From Eremothecium cymbalariae DBVPG#7215 (Eukaryota; Ascomycota; Saccharomycetes; Saccharomycetales; Saccharomycetaceae), in the NCBI RefSeq assembly GCF_000235365.1, contig NC_016456.1, positions 682,001 to 746,000 of the forward strand: 64,000 nucleotides of DNA, given 5' to 3'. The notes beneath the pieces are model-generated. The model was not told where the DNA came from. It was given only the letters and a program-made list of their open reading frames with translations, and did not search any database. Below, in pieces: positions 48,659 through 57,538 of this stretch. Position 1 is the stretch's first letter. The number at the start of each line of letters is the position of its first letter. The translations under genes were made by a program, and so were the position numbers.

Positions 48659-49354
48659 GATTTTTTGTTACTGTTGTGTCCCACTGCCTTCCTAGCCAGA
48701 AGACCATGTAAAAGCTCCAACTCTTAGTCTTTTAGTACATCCTCAAGATTGCATAAGAGTATCTATATTACAAATCTACAATAGTCCCACAGGCCCCCTC
48801 CCCTTAGATTACATATTCATACCCCACACATCCTCCCCTCTCCTCCATAAGAACATATTTCATCAATTCCACTTACAAGACACAAAAACGAAATCCCGCT
48901 GATTTTTATTTTATGCTAATTAGTATTATTATTCAAATTCCTGTCTGCGTCACTGACGCAGCTCTGGTCAGAAAAAGAAACATCAAGCAAGTCCAGCAGC
49001 AACCTTCCGAATACAGTTAATATAATGTTTGGATCTAATTGGAAGAGCTGATGGGGAATATATGCCTATTATCGAAGCCGGGCTGGTCATTTTTACGCCA
49101 TAATTGCATATAGCCACTTATTATTATAATATGGGGGGACTGTCCGTTATAGCCACATAACACGGCCGAAGGGCGGGAATTGTGTCACGTGACTCGCTAT
49201 GGATTTTAAATTTTTGCGGTCGTTTCTTTTTTCAAAGACCTCCCAAAAATTTTTTTTAATGAAAAATTGGGTTTTGACCGTTTTGGTCCTCTTCTTGAAC
49301 AATTTGATTTATCAGAATAGAGTATCTAAGGTAATATAAATCTATAAACAGGTT
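48659..49354. other. Divergent promoter region of TIF6
   Basis: About 700 bases between two divergent starts. It contains GTCACGTGAC at 49184-49193, a Cbf1-type box, and A/T runs with TGAAAAATT at 49260-49268, an RRPE-like core near TIF6. No gene is recognised. Confidence 0.5.
49184..49193. promoter_or_regulatory. Palindromic Cbf1-type box upstream of TIF6
   Basis: GTCACGTGAC is a perfect E-box palindrome 162 bp upstream of the TIF6 start. Confidence 0.6.
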
Positions 49355-50092
49355 ATGGCTACTAGGACTCAGTTTGAAAACTCTAACGATGTCGGTGTGT
49401 TCTCTAAATTAACGAACTCGTATTGTTTGGTTACGGTAGGTGGGTCGGAGAATTTTTACTCTGCGTTTGAAGCAGAACTAGGTGATGCTATCCCTATTGT
49501 ACACACGACAATTGCTGGAATACGTATTGTTGGGAGAATGACGGCCGGAAACCGTAGAGGTTTGTTGGTTCCTACGCAGACGACTGATCAGGAGTTGCAG
49601 CATTTGAGAAATAGTCTACCCGATTCTGTGAAGATTCAAAGGGTTGAAGAGAGACTTTCAGCGTTGGGTAATGTTATATGTTGTAACGATTATGTTGCGT
49701 TGGTGCACCCAGATATTGATAATGAGACAGAGGAGTTGATTGCGGATGTTCTTGGCGTTGAGGTGTTTCGTCAAACCATATCTGGTAATGTGTTAGTGGG
49801 ATCGTACTGCGCGTTGAGCAACCAGGGTGGTTTAGTTCACCCGCAAACTACTATACAAGACCAAGAAGAATTGTCTTCTTTGTTGCAGGTGCCGTTAGTT
49901 GCAGGTACTATAAACCGTGGTTCGAGCGTTGTGGGTGCTGGTATGGTTGTGAACGACTATTTGGCTGTGACTGGGTTGGATACTACTGCTCCCGAGTTGA
50001 GTGTTGTGGAGTCTATCTTTCGTTTGCAAGATGCTCGGCCGGATGCTATTTCTGGGGACTTGCGTGATACCTTGATTGAGACGTATTCCTAA
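49355..50092 (+). CDS. TIF6: Tif6 (eIF6), 60S anti-association factor
   Basis: 245 residues, the family length, from [16 protein letters not shown] to ETYS. It is built from five quasi-identical beta-alpha repeats (visible units include [56 protein letters not shown] and [12 protein letters not shown]). In yeast, Tif6 is needed for 60S maturation, keeps pre-60S from joining 40S, and is released by Efl1 and Sdo1. It is convergent with MET17. Confidence 0.98.
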   Translation: MATRTQFENSNDVGVFSKLTNSYCLVTVGGSENFYSAFEAELGDAIPIVHTTIAGIRIVGRMTAGNRRGLLVPTQTTDQELQHLRNSLPDSVKIQRVEERLSALGNVICCNDYVALVHPDIDNETEELIADVLGVEVFRQTISGNVLVGSYCALSNQGGLVHPQTTIQDQEELSSLLQVPLVAGTINRGSSVVGAGMVVNDYLAVTGLDTTAPELSVVESIFRLQDARPDAISGDLRDTLIETYS

Positions 50093-50417
50093 AATAATCA
50101 CATATATAGCCATGGGTTTTAACAGATACTTTTAATGGAATAGCAGCAGCTAATTAGCACATCTATTTATCTCTCTTTTAAGCTTTGCACTGGAAAGGGG
50201 TTTCAGTGACCTATAATCCCTAATGAGATGCATACATACATATGTGTATATTTGTGTGTATGAAATGCAGATCGTTGAGATTTAAATATTGTAATTTTAT
50301 TAAAATCCTAATATACATATATATATTATATCGGTCTCTCTTTTTAAGTTTTAAAAATAATAAAAGGCGTTCAAAAACTGAATCAAACTAGTACTAGCTC
50401 ATTTTTCAATTATTTGT
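50093..50417. other. Convergent intergenic region TIF6/MET17
   Basis: About 325 AT-rich bases with TATATA elements. It serves as the 3' end of both genes. No gene is seen. Confidence 0.55.
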
Positions 50418-51752
50418 TCAGCTTTGATATACAGTCTTAAAGGCTTGTTCAAAGTCTGCAATAATGTCGTCTATATATTCTGTACCAACTGACACACGGA
50501 TGACATCCTTGTCAGCACCAGCCTTTAATTTTTCTTCGTCAGTCAACTGCTGATGGGTAGTGAAGTATGGAGCAATGACCAATGTCTTCGAATCCCCAAC
50601 GTTAGCAAGATTAGATGCTAATTTTAATGAATCCACAAATTTTGCAGCGATTACACTTGTGTCCACTTCGGAAGCTTCTTCTTCGCCATTTGTTTTATCA
50701 AACGGTTTAATGCCAAAAGAAAGCATACCACCTGCACCATTAGTTAGGTATTTCTTGGCATTATTACGGGAAGGATGGGAGTCCAAGCCTGGATAAGAGA
50801 CCCATGCAACGTATGGAGAATCCTCCAAATGTCTCGCAAGATCGATGGAATTACGTGCATGTCTTTCACATCTTAAGGAGAGAGTTTCCAAGCCTTGCAA
50901 TGATAAAAATGCAGTGAAAGGACTCATCGTAGACCCGAGATCTCTCAAAAGTTCAAGTCTTACATACGCAATAAACGCCAGTGGTCCAAAGTTATCATTG
51001 TACACCATTCCATGGTAGCTTTCAGCAGGCTGCGAAAATTGAGGGAATTTATCAGGGTACTGAGTCCAAGGGAAATTACCAGAATCAACTATAGCACCTG
51101 CAATGGCTGTCCCGTGTCCATTAATCCATTTTGTCGCAGAATGTGTAATAATGTCTGCTCCAAACTCAATTGGCTTGCAAAAGAACCCAGCTGCACCAAA
51201 AGTATTGTCAACCACGACAGGTATACCGTGCTTATGTGCTACTTCGGTAATCTTCTCAAAGTCAGGAACAGTATACTTCGGGTTACCGATACTTTCAACA
51301 TACAACGCTTTGGTCTTATCATCAAAAAGCTGCTCATAATCCTCAGCCTCGCCCCCCTCGGAGAATCTAACCTCAACTCCCAACCTCTTAAATGCAACCT
51401 TCAATTGATTATACGTACCTCCGTACAAATGCGAAGAAGTTACAATATTATCTCCAACTTGAGCCAATGCCCCAAGCGCCATCGCCTGTGCCGCTTGGCC
51501 AGAGGCTACCGCTACACAACCACGTCCACCTTCCAAAGCCGCTAGCCTCTTTTCTAAAACATCCACAGTAGGATTCCCCATACGCGAGTAGAGATACCCT
51601 GGAGTATTCAACCCAAATAGATCTGCACCATGTTGAGAATTTTTAAAAACGTATGATGACGTCGCATATATCGGCACTGCCCTAGGATTCCCTGAATTAG
51701 CTGAAGCATCTTGACCTGCATGCAACTGCAAAGTATCGTAATGTGATGGCAT
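50418..51752 (-). CDS. MET17: Met17, O-acetylhomoserine sulfhydrylase
   Basis: 444 residues, exactly the usual length. It is a PLP enzyme of the Cys/Met metabolism family: [28 protein letters not shown], the phosphate-binding region and the PLP lysine in [11 protein letters not shown] (about K208). It makes homocysteine from O-acetylhomoserine and sulfide in the cytosol, the step that takes reduced sulfur into methionine. The upstream region holds a perfect Cbf1 box (52309-52316) and two GCCACA cores that resemble the Met31/Met32 element, so sulfur-controlled transcription is likely. It precedes ACO1 and STT4 as in YLR303W-304C-305C, but MET17 is on the other strand relative to them in S. cerevisiae and here all three are on the minus strand. 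Confidence 0.97.
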   Translation of the reverse strand: MPSHYDTLQLHAGQDASANSGNPRAVPIYATSSYVFKNSQHGADLFGLNTPGYLYSRMGNPTVDVLEKRLAALEGGRGCVAVASGQAAQAMALGALAQVGDNIVTSSHLYGGTYNQLKVAFKRLGVEVRFSEGGEAEDYEQLFDDKTKALYVESIGNPKYTVPDFEKITEVAHKHGIPVVVDNTFGAAGFFCKPIEFGADIITHSATKWINGHGTAIAGAIVDSGNFPWTQYPDKFPQFSQPAESYHGMVYNDNFGPLAFIAYVRLELLRDLGSTMSPFTAFLSLQGLETLSLRCERHARNSIDLARHLEDSPYVAWVSYPGLDSHPSRNNAKKYLTNGAGGMLSFGIKPFDKTNGEEEASEVDTSVIAAKFVDSLKLASNLANVGDSKTLVIAPYFTTHQQLTDEEKLKAGADKDVIRVSVGTEYIDDIIADFEQAFKTVYQS

Positions 51753-52365
51753 TTTTATTATTAAGAAAGGCTGAAGAAAGAAAAACCTAAACTAACTGGA
51801 ACCAAGTATTATTCTTGGTGAGACAATTCTAGGGTCGTGCACTAAAATAGTCCTAGTGTATACCACTTTCTATGCTACACCCGAAGGGAAACGACAATCC
51901 AACAATAACCTAAACCAAACCATATTTCCGAAAATCAATCACTGGATATTTATATGCTTCTAATAGAACCTGAAAACCTTAACGAGCCTCACATTTCCTC
52001 CATCATGCTGTCACCACTAATGTCACGGCTAATTTCGCAAGAGTGCTAGAATAGATACACATGAAAATCATAATGATTTACAATAATTAAGAGTGTTCAC
52101 TACGCCAAAAAGCCACACCAATTTAATAAGAGGTATACTACGAAGTGTTTTTGAAGAAGCCACATCTGTTACCCATAGGATTCTTCAGTAAAGTGCTTAC
52201 TTGACACAGGTCATGTGGTGATTTCTAAAGACAAGTCTTATAGAAGGTATGTTCGTGGTCATCCTCCAAACTATAGAACTGGGCTTCGTAACCACAAGAG
52301 CGGTACGGTCACGTGATATTACTAAGCAGAAAATCGGCACTAAAACTGTGTACTATAAAAACAAA
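51753..52365. other. MET17 upstream region
   Basis: About 610 bases between MET17 and tRNA-Leu. Apart from the sulfur-control motifs it contains TTTCCGAAA at about 51925-51933, which I examined as a centromere element and rejected. No gene is seen. Confidence 0.5.
52309..52316. promoter_or_regulatory. MET17: Cbf1 box upstream of MET17
   Basis: TCACGTGA is a perfect palindromic Cbf1 site about 560 bp upstream of MET17 and 50 bp from the tRNA-Leu 3' end. Cbf1 with Met4 and Met28 activates MET genes in S. cerevisiae. The GCCACA cores at 52112-52117 and near 52159 may serve Met31/32. Confidence 0.6.
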
Positions 52366-52463
52366 TGAGAGCTACGGGATTCGAACCCGCGAATCCGTAG
52401 ATATCAGAGATTTTAAACTATTAGGCCTAAATCTGACGCCTTAAACCACTCGGCCAAACTCTC
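52366..52463 (-). tRNA. tRNA-Leu(UAG) with intron
   Basis: 98 bases on the minus strand, with discriminator A at 52366. The 5' end is GAGAGTTTGGCCGAG and the T arm is GGGTTCGAATCCC. The anticodon is TAG, followed by G37 and then a 16-base intron beginning CCTAATAG. Removal gives an 82-base class II tRNA with a variable arm, the same length as the S. cerevisiae UAG tRNA-Leu, which also has an intron at this position. Confidence 0.94.
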
Positions 52464-53074
52464 ATATTATTTGATGGATATTTTCCCGTTTACTCAACAT
52501 TTAACGTATCAACGTAATGTCCAGATTAAAAATAAATTTCTGTTGGTCATGCCAATGTTGCTTTCACTTGTGATACCAATGTTGTTATAAGCTAGATATT
52601 GTGATTAGCCTGACGAAGTCTGTGTTTTAAGTTAGTTTGCTGACAAGTTGGACTTTGGCGCATGTAGTCGCCGGCACGACATTTAACGATCACGTGATGG
52701 AGCAATGACGCAGGGGAAATTGTCCCACATCGGGCGGGGTGATACTGATGACTACTAACAGAAATTTAATTGGTTGAATATGTAGTCTATAGTTGTCTAC
52801 TAAAGACTGGGGTACGCTGTATGTGGCGGCATCTGAGGTGTGCTCATGAAGACGTGTCTCCTCTGTCTCCTCTGTCTCCTCTGTCTCCTCTGTCTCCACT
52901 GGGAGTAGGAGATGATTGCCTGATGCCCTAGAGGATAATGATACAATTGCTTGTTTAGCAATTGACAGTATCACATGAAGGCTATTTTATTTAGGGTTAA
53001 ATGTAGAACATTCTCAAGATATCGGCTCTCTCTGATTTGATCGACTATGTAATGTCCAATCTCCAATGATAATG
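52464..53074. other. Intergenic region with 9-bp microrepeat
   Basis: Contains a TCACGTGA box at 52690-52697 and about five tandem copies of a 9-mer, TCCTCTGTC, in 52855-52898. The minus-strand open frame at 52690-52974 is produced by this repeat (Glu-Glu-Thr), and I do not support it as a gene. Confidence 0.55.
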
Positions 53075-53395
53075 TGTCTAGGGAAATTGATTAGCTTCAG
53101 TCATGTGCGAGCTAACGCTTTAATTGATGAACAGTTGCTGTTATATAGTCTCTAACCGGATCAATTACCCTCTAGTGTCCTAAAGGAGACTAGTATTCTA
53201 ATCTAACTAGTTTGGTCTATATAGTTTCTGCTCTCCTACCTGAGCTCATGTACGGCTATCACATGCAACTTCAGGATAGTAACCTCGCAATGGTTACCAT
53301 CCTCACATTCTCCTAATAGCTCTGCTTCGCTGCATCTTAGCCTGGCTATCCTTACCTTCTTATTGTTCTTCGGTTTGATGACATAATCCTTACTG
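53075..53395 (+). mobile_element. Degenerate LTR relic (copy a)
   Basis: It aligns loosely with the LTR family: TGTCTAGGGAA start, CATGTGCGAGCTAACGC in place of the second CACGTG block, then recognisable CTCTAACCGGATCAATTACCCTCTAG and GGTCTATATAGTTTCTGCTCTCCTACCTGAGCTC stretches. It runs up to the next LTR. Its end and target duplication are not clear. It is the oldest of the stack. Confidence 0.6.
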
Positions 53396-53758
53396 TGTCG
53401 AGACCACTAGTTGAGGTCACGTGCTGGCTGGAGTATCTCGTCACGTGCCGCTAATACTTAGGTTGATGATCAGTTACTGTTTATATAGTTTCTAATCTGG
53501 CTCAATTACCCTCTAGGGATCTAGCTGGACCTAGTATCCAATCTAATGTAGCTAGTTTGGGTCTCCTTATATACTTTCCTGCTGTCCTACCTGGGCTTAC
53601 TTAAAGTAATCATCGGTGGTTTCATACTGATACATCATTGTGGGTTTCACACTGGCATCCTCACAGTGACTATCAGCCTCATATCCGCCTGACAGCTCTG
53701 ATACGCTGCTTCTTAGCTTGGTTATCCATGTTTTCTAGCTTCTCTTGATTTTACGACA
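53396..53758 (+). mobile_element. Solo LTR (copy b)
   Basis: 363 bp, starting TGTCGAGACCACTAG and ending TTTTACGACA. It shares the CACGTG pair and the body of the family but has its own middle segment, with a TCATACTGATAC/TTTCACACTGGCATC near-repeat. No clear target duplication remains. Copy c begins 5 bp after it. Confidence 0.85.
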
Positions 53759-53763
53759 ATTTT

Positions 53764-54182
53764 TGTCGAGGGCCACTAGTTGGGGTCACGTGCTAGCTTG
53801 AACTTCTCGTCACGTGCCAACTAATACTTAGGTTGATGATCAGTTACTGTTTATATAGTCTCTAATCTGGCTCAACTACCCTCTGGGGATCTAGCTGGAC
53901 CTATATCTAATCTAATCTAGCTAGTTTGGGTCTTCTTATATAGTTTCTGTTGTCCTACTTAAGCTCTCTTGCTTACTTGCTATGCAGATTCCTAGCCGAT
54001 AACAGCTCAGCGGTTATCTTGACACTTCTAACAACTCTGATTCGCTGTTATACAATGGTTATCATCTTCATAGTCTCCTAACGACTCTGATTCGCTGCTT
54101 CTTTGTCTTGTTATCGTGACTATCAACATGCTCCTTAGCCTGACTATCATAACTATCGGGATGCTCTTTTGATTTTACGACA
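53764..54182 (+). mobile_element. Solo LTR (copy c), long form with 5-bp target duplication
   Basis: 419 bp, starting TGTCGAGGGCC and ending TTTTACGACA. It is flanked by the exact 5-bp repeat ATTTT at 53759-53763 and 54183-54187. It contains about 120 bp absent from copies 1 and 2, including a second CTCTGATTCGCTG block. Its end is 65 bp upstream of tRNA-Ile, in the same orientation. Confidence 0.93.
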
Positions 54183-54247
54183 ATTTTACGACTGTGATCA
54201 CTGAATGTTGTTTAAATAAAGAACGATGGATCACCTTGTCAAGTGGT

Positions 54248-54321
54248 GGTTCCTTGGCCCAGTTGGTTAAGGCACCGTGCTAATAACGCGGGGATCAGCG
54301 GTTCGATCCCGCTAGGAACCA
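54248..54321 (+). tRNA. tRNA-Ile(AAU)
   Basis: 74 bases with anticodon loop CTAATAA, giving AAT. A box TGGCCCAGTTGG, B box GGTTCGATCCC. A TTTTT terminator follows at 54322. It is close to the S. cerevisiae gene, with compensating acceptor-stem changes. No intron. Confidence 0.96.
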
Positions 54322-54624
54322 TTTTTGCTTTTTTACCTTGATAACGTTCCACGCCCTCTTTGAGATAGTGGTGCTGGCAGACCAGCAAGAGTGAATAATA
54401 TCGATAAATAATGGGTTACATTATACATAGAATAAATAACTTGGGGGGGAATAAATAAGTAATGCGATAACCGTGCAAAAAGGCTGTGTTTGCCTTTCTA
54501 AGTGGATCGCAAATGCAAGTCCCAGATACAAAATATACCCTGACTTACTTTAAGATACGCATCAATTTTGAAGTAGAGTAAAAATAATGTAGTTTAGAGC
54601 TTACATCAAAGCTTACACCAAAAC
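54322..54624. other. tRNA-Ile to ACO1 3' flank
   Basis: About 300 AT-rich bases with the ACO1 3' end. No gene is recognised. Confidence 0.5.
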
Positions 54625-56961
54625 TTATTTCTTAGCTTTTGCTAATTTGTTCAATGCAGAACCCGCCTTGAACCACTCAATTTGCTCAGCGTTGAAAGTG
54701 TGGTCCAAAGGAGTGGTCCAAGTTTCACCAGCTTTGGTGTGAATTCTCATAGTTAGTGGTTTAGATGGAGCGAAGTCAGATAGACCAATAATGTCTACGG
54801 TATCATCTGGGTTAATTCTGTCGTATGCCTCTGGTTGAGCGAAAGTCAAAGGCAACAAACCTTGCTTTTTCAAGTTAGTTTCATGAATACGAGCAAATGA
54901 TTTTGTAATGATAGCGAAGGCACCCAAGAATCTTGGTTCTAGAGCTGCGTGCTCACGGGAAGAACCTTCACCAAAGTTTTCTCCACCGACGACAACCCAT
55001 TTAATGCCTTGGTCTCTGTAAGCTCTGGCAGTTTCTGGAACACCAGCATATTTACCTGTGTAGAAGTGTTTCACGCAGTTGGCCTTGTTGTTCTCTGCGT
55101 TAATGGCACCGATCATGTAGTTGTTGCAAATGTTTTCCAAGTGACCTCTATACTTCAACCATGGACCGGCCATAGAGATGTGGTCAGTGGTGGTCTTCCC
55201 TACGGATTTGATCAAGATAGGCATATTGGTAGGATCTTTCCCGTCCCATTCATCAAAAGGTTGTAGAAGTTGCAAACGGTCAGAAGTTGGGGAAACCATA
55301 ACTTCAACGAGGTCACGGTTCTTTGGTGGAGCTTGGTATGTGTTCTCACCAGGGTCGTAGCCTCTTTGAGGCAAACCATCTCCAGATGGAGGCTTTAACA
55401 TAAATTCTTTGCCGTTCTTGTCCATCAATTTATCGGTTAATGGGTTGAATCTCAAATCACCTGCAATTGCAAACGCAGTAACCAATTCTGGGGAAGCAAC
55501 AAAGGAGTGAGTTTCTGGGTTACCATCGTTTCTGGACGTGAAGTTTCTGTTGAAAGAGGACACAATTGTGTTCTTATCACCCTTCTTAATGTCCTGTCTG
55601 TCCCATTGTCCAATACATGGACCACATGCATTAGCTAAAACGACACCGCCAAACTCGGTAAAAGTATCCAATTGTCCATCTCTTGCGATGGTGGCTCTAA
55701 TCTGCTCTGAACCTGGAGTAACCGTGAACAAAGACTTAGCCTTCAAACCATGGGCTGCCGCATCCCTAATGATGGAAGCGGAACGAGACATGTCTTCGTA
55801 GGAGGAGTTGGTACAAGAACCAATCAATCCTACCTTAACCTCCAAGGGCCAGTCATTCTCAACTGCAACATCCTTTAACTTGGAAATAGGAGTAGCCAAA
55901 TCAGGCGTAAAAGGTCCATTAACATAAGGCTCCAAGCTACTCAAGTCAATCTCAATAACCTCGTCATATTCGGCACCCTTATCAGCAGACAACAAATCAT
56001 GCTTGTACAATTGAGCAAACTGAGCAATATCATGTCTATTAGTAGCCTTCAAGTATTCAACCATTGAGTCGTTAAAGGGGAATACAGAGGTCGTAGCACC
56101 GATCTCAGCGCCCATATTACAAATAGTACCCATACCAGTAGCAGAGAATGTGTCCACACCATCACCAAAGTACTCAACAATCTTACCAGTACCACCCTTC
56201 ACAGTAGTAATACCAGCCAACTTCAAGATAATATCTTTAGGCGAAGTCCAACCGCTCATTTTCCCAGTCAACTTCACACCCAAAATCTTGGGAGCCTTCA
56301 ACTCCCATGGCAAATCAGACATCACATCAACCGCATCAGCACCTCCAACACCAATAGCCAACTGTCCTAATCCACCTGCATTAGGTGTATGGGAATCCGT
56401 ACCAATAATCAACGCACCTGGGAACGCATAATTTTCCAACACAATTTGATGAATAATACCAGATCCCGGCTTCCAAAACCCAATGTTATACTTCGCCGTC
56501 GCCGTAGCCAAAAAGTCATACACCTCCTTATTCTGCTCACATGCACGAGCCAAATCCTTCACACCTCCTACTTGAGCCTGGATCAAATGATCGCAATGCA
56601 CCGTCACCGGCCTAGCGACTTCCGGCAACCCCGCAGACATAAATTGCAAAATCGCCATCTGCGCCGTGGCATCCTGGCAAGCAACCCGGTCCGGACGTAA
56701 TTTTAAATACGATACGCCCCGCTCGATTTCCTGCTCATGCGGATTGTCCAAATGTCCATACAAAATCTTCTCCGCATAAGTCAATGGCCGTCCCAACCTC
56801 TTCCTCACAATATCAACAAACTCCACGTTCTCCTTGTAATTAACAAAAGAATGATCCTCCAACAAGTTCTGGTGAACTCTCGAGTCCCTCGTAACCTTCG
56901 CCACCGTAGCCATACTTCTGGCAACCCTCGAGCTACCTAATACCGCACGACCTGACGACAT
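54625..56961 (-). CDS. ACO1: Aco1, mitochondrial aconitase
   Basis: 778 residues, the same as S. cerevisiae. A Ser/Arg-rich presequence ([20 protein letters not shown]) directs it to the matrix. The [4Fe-4S] ligands are in [11 protein letters not shown] (about C382) and [10 protein letters not shown] (about C445 and C448). [11 protein letters not shown] and the C-terminal swivel domain with [19 protein letters not shown] are the substrate motifs. It isomerises citrate to isocitrate and also supports mtDNA maintenance in yeast. Upstream there are two CACGTG boxes, one within a GTCACGTGAC palindrome that also contains the Rtg1/3 R box GTCAC. Confidence 0.98.
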   Translation of the reverse strand: MSSGRAVLGSSRVARSMATVAKVTRDSRVHQNLLEDHSFVNYKENVEFVDIVRKRLGRPLTYAEKILYGHLDNPHEQEIERGVSYLKLRPDRVACQDATAQMAILQFMSAGLPEVARPVTVHCDHLIQAQVGGVKDLARACEQNKEVYDFLATATAKYNIGFWKPGSGIIHQIVLENYAFPGALIIGTDSHTPNAGGLGQLAIGVGGADAVDVMSDLPWELKAPKILGVKLTGKMSGWTSPKDIILKLAGITTVKGGTGKIVEYFGDGVDTFSATGMGTICNMGAEIGATTSVFPFNDSMVEYLKATNRHDIAQFAQLYKHDLLSADKGAEYDEVIEIDLSSLEPYVNGPFTPDLATPISKLKDVAVENDWPLEVKVGLIGSCTNSSYEDMSRSASIIRDAAAHGLKAKSLFTVTPGSEQIRATIARDGQLDTFTEFGGVVLANACGPCIGQWDRQDIKKGDKNTIVSSFNRNFTSRNDGNPETHSFVASPELVTAFAIAGDLRFNPLTDKLMDKNGKEFMLKPPSGDGLPQRGYDPGENTYQAPPKNRDLVEVMVSPTSDRLQLLQPFDEWDGKDPTNMPILIKSVGKTTTDHISMAGPWLKYRGHLENICNNYMIGAINAENNKANCVKHFYTGKYAGVPETARAYRDQGIKWVVVGGENFGEGSSREHAALEPRFLGAFAIITKSFARIHETNLKKQGLLPLTFAQPEAYDRINPDDTVDIIGLSDFAPSKPLTMRIHTKAGETWTTPLDHTFNAEQIEWFKAGSALNKLAKAKK

Positions 56962-57329
56962 CTTGCTAACTTCCTATAGCTTGTCTTTACGCTATGCTTG
57001 TTCGTTGATGGTCAGCGTTCCTATGCTACAGTAAATCCACACAAATAATGAACTCCGTATATTTTCCTTCTCCCTGCAACTCCCAGACTGGGGTTTCTAA
57101 ATCACTTGATAGTTATATATATACCTGTTGGATACTGAACTTGTAGCGATAAACAAAGAGCGAAAAATCACACTATTGCACAATCGTAGAAGGAGTTAGG
57201 CTTCGTGTTGAGCTAGAGCCTTTACATGGAGGGGACAAGTAACCAGTCATTCCCTTCTCTTGTGCTTTGGCGCAACGTCGGAGCCGAAGGCTTACGGAGC
57301 CGAAACGCAGTTGAAGCCGAGATCGGGAG

Positions 57330-57339
57330 GTCACGTGAC
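57330..57339. promoter_or_regulatory. ACO1: Cbf1/R-box palindrome upstream of ACO1
   Basis: GTCACGTGAC combines a Cbf1-type E-box with the Rtg1/Rtg3 R box GTCAC on both strands. ACO1 is a retrograde (RTG) target in S. cerevisiae, so an Rtg role is plausible. Position is about 370 bp upstream of the ATG. Confidence 0.55.
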
Positions 57340-57358
57340 AGCCGTGTCGGGTCCGCAG

Positions 57359-57366
57359 GTCACGTG
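57359..57366. promoter_or_regulatory. ACO1: Second CACGTG box upstream of ACO1
   Basis: GTCACGTG, 29 bp from the first box. The pair may act together. Confidence 0.5.
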
Positions 57367-57538
57367 TGTGGACGGGCGTGCACCGGTGTCAGGGCGGACG
57401 GTGGTTGTGAACGGTTGATGCAACAGTAGTAGTATTAGACAACGATGTGATAATAATAGGGTAATACTAATAATACTTGACAGAGGTAAAGTCTGGAGCT
57501 ATAAAGTGGGCATTGCATGATCTCGGGGTTGCTATAGA

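Larger units (their letters stand above)
56962..57538. other. ACO1 promoter / STT4 3' region
   Basis: About 580 bases upstream of ACO1 that also form the STT4 3' end. Relatively GC-rich at 57230-57420. It holds the CACGTG boxes and no supportable gene. Confidence 0.5.

Noticed and set aside
51925..51933. TTTCCGAAA, the core of a point-centromere CDEIII
   Set aside because: The rest of CDEIII (TGTTT-type half) is missing, and no RTCACRTG lies at CDEI distance across AT-rich DNA. The nearest CACGTG is about 380 bp away with unsuitable spacing.
52690..52974. 94-residue frame with Glu-Glu-Thr repeats
   Set aside because: It is created by a 9-bp tandem repeat; no flanking sequence resembles a known protein or a Ty gag.
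57226..57429. 67-residue plus-strand frame in the ACO1 promoter
   Set aside because: Arg/Gly-rich composition comes from local GC-richness; no homology recognised.
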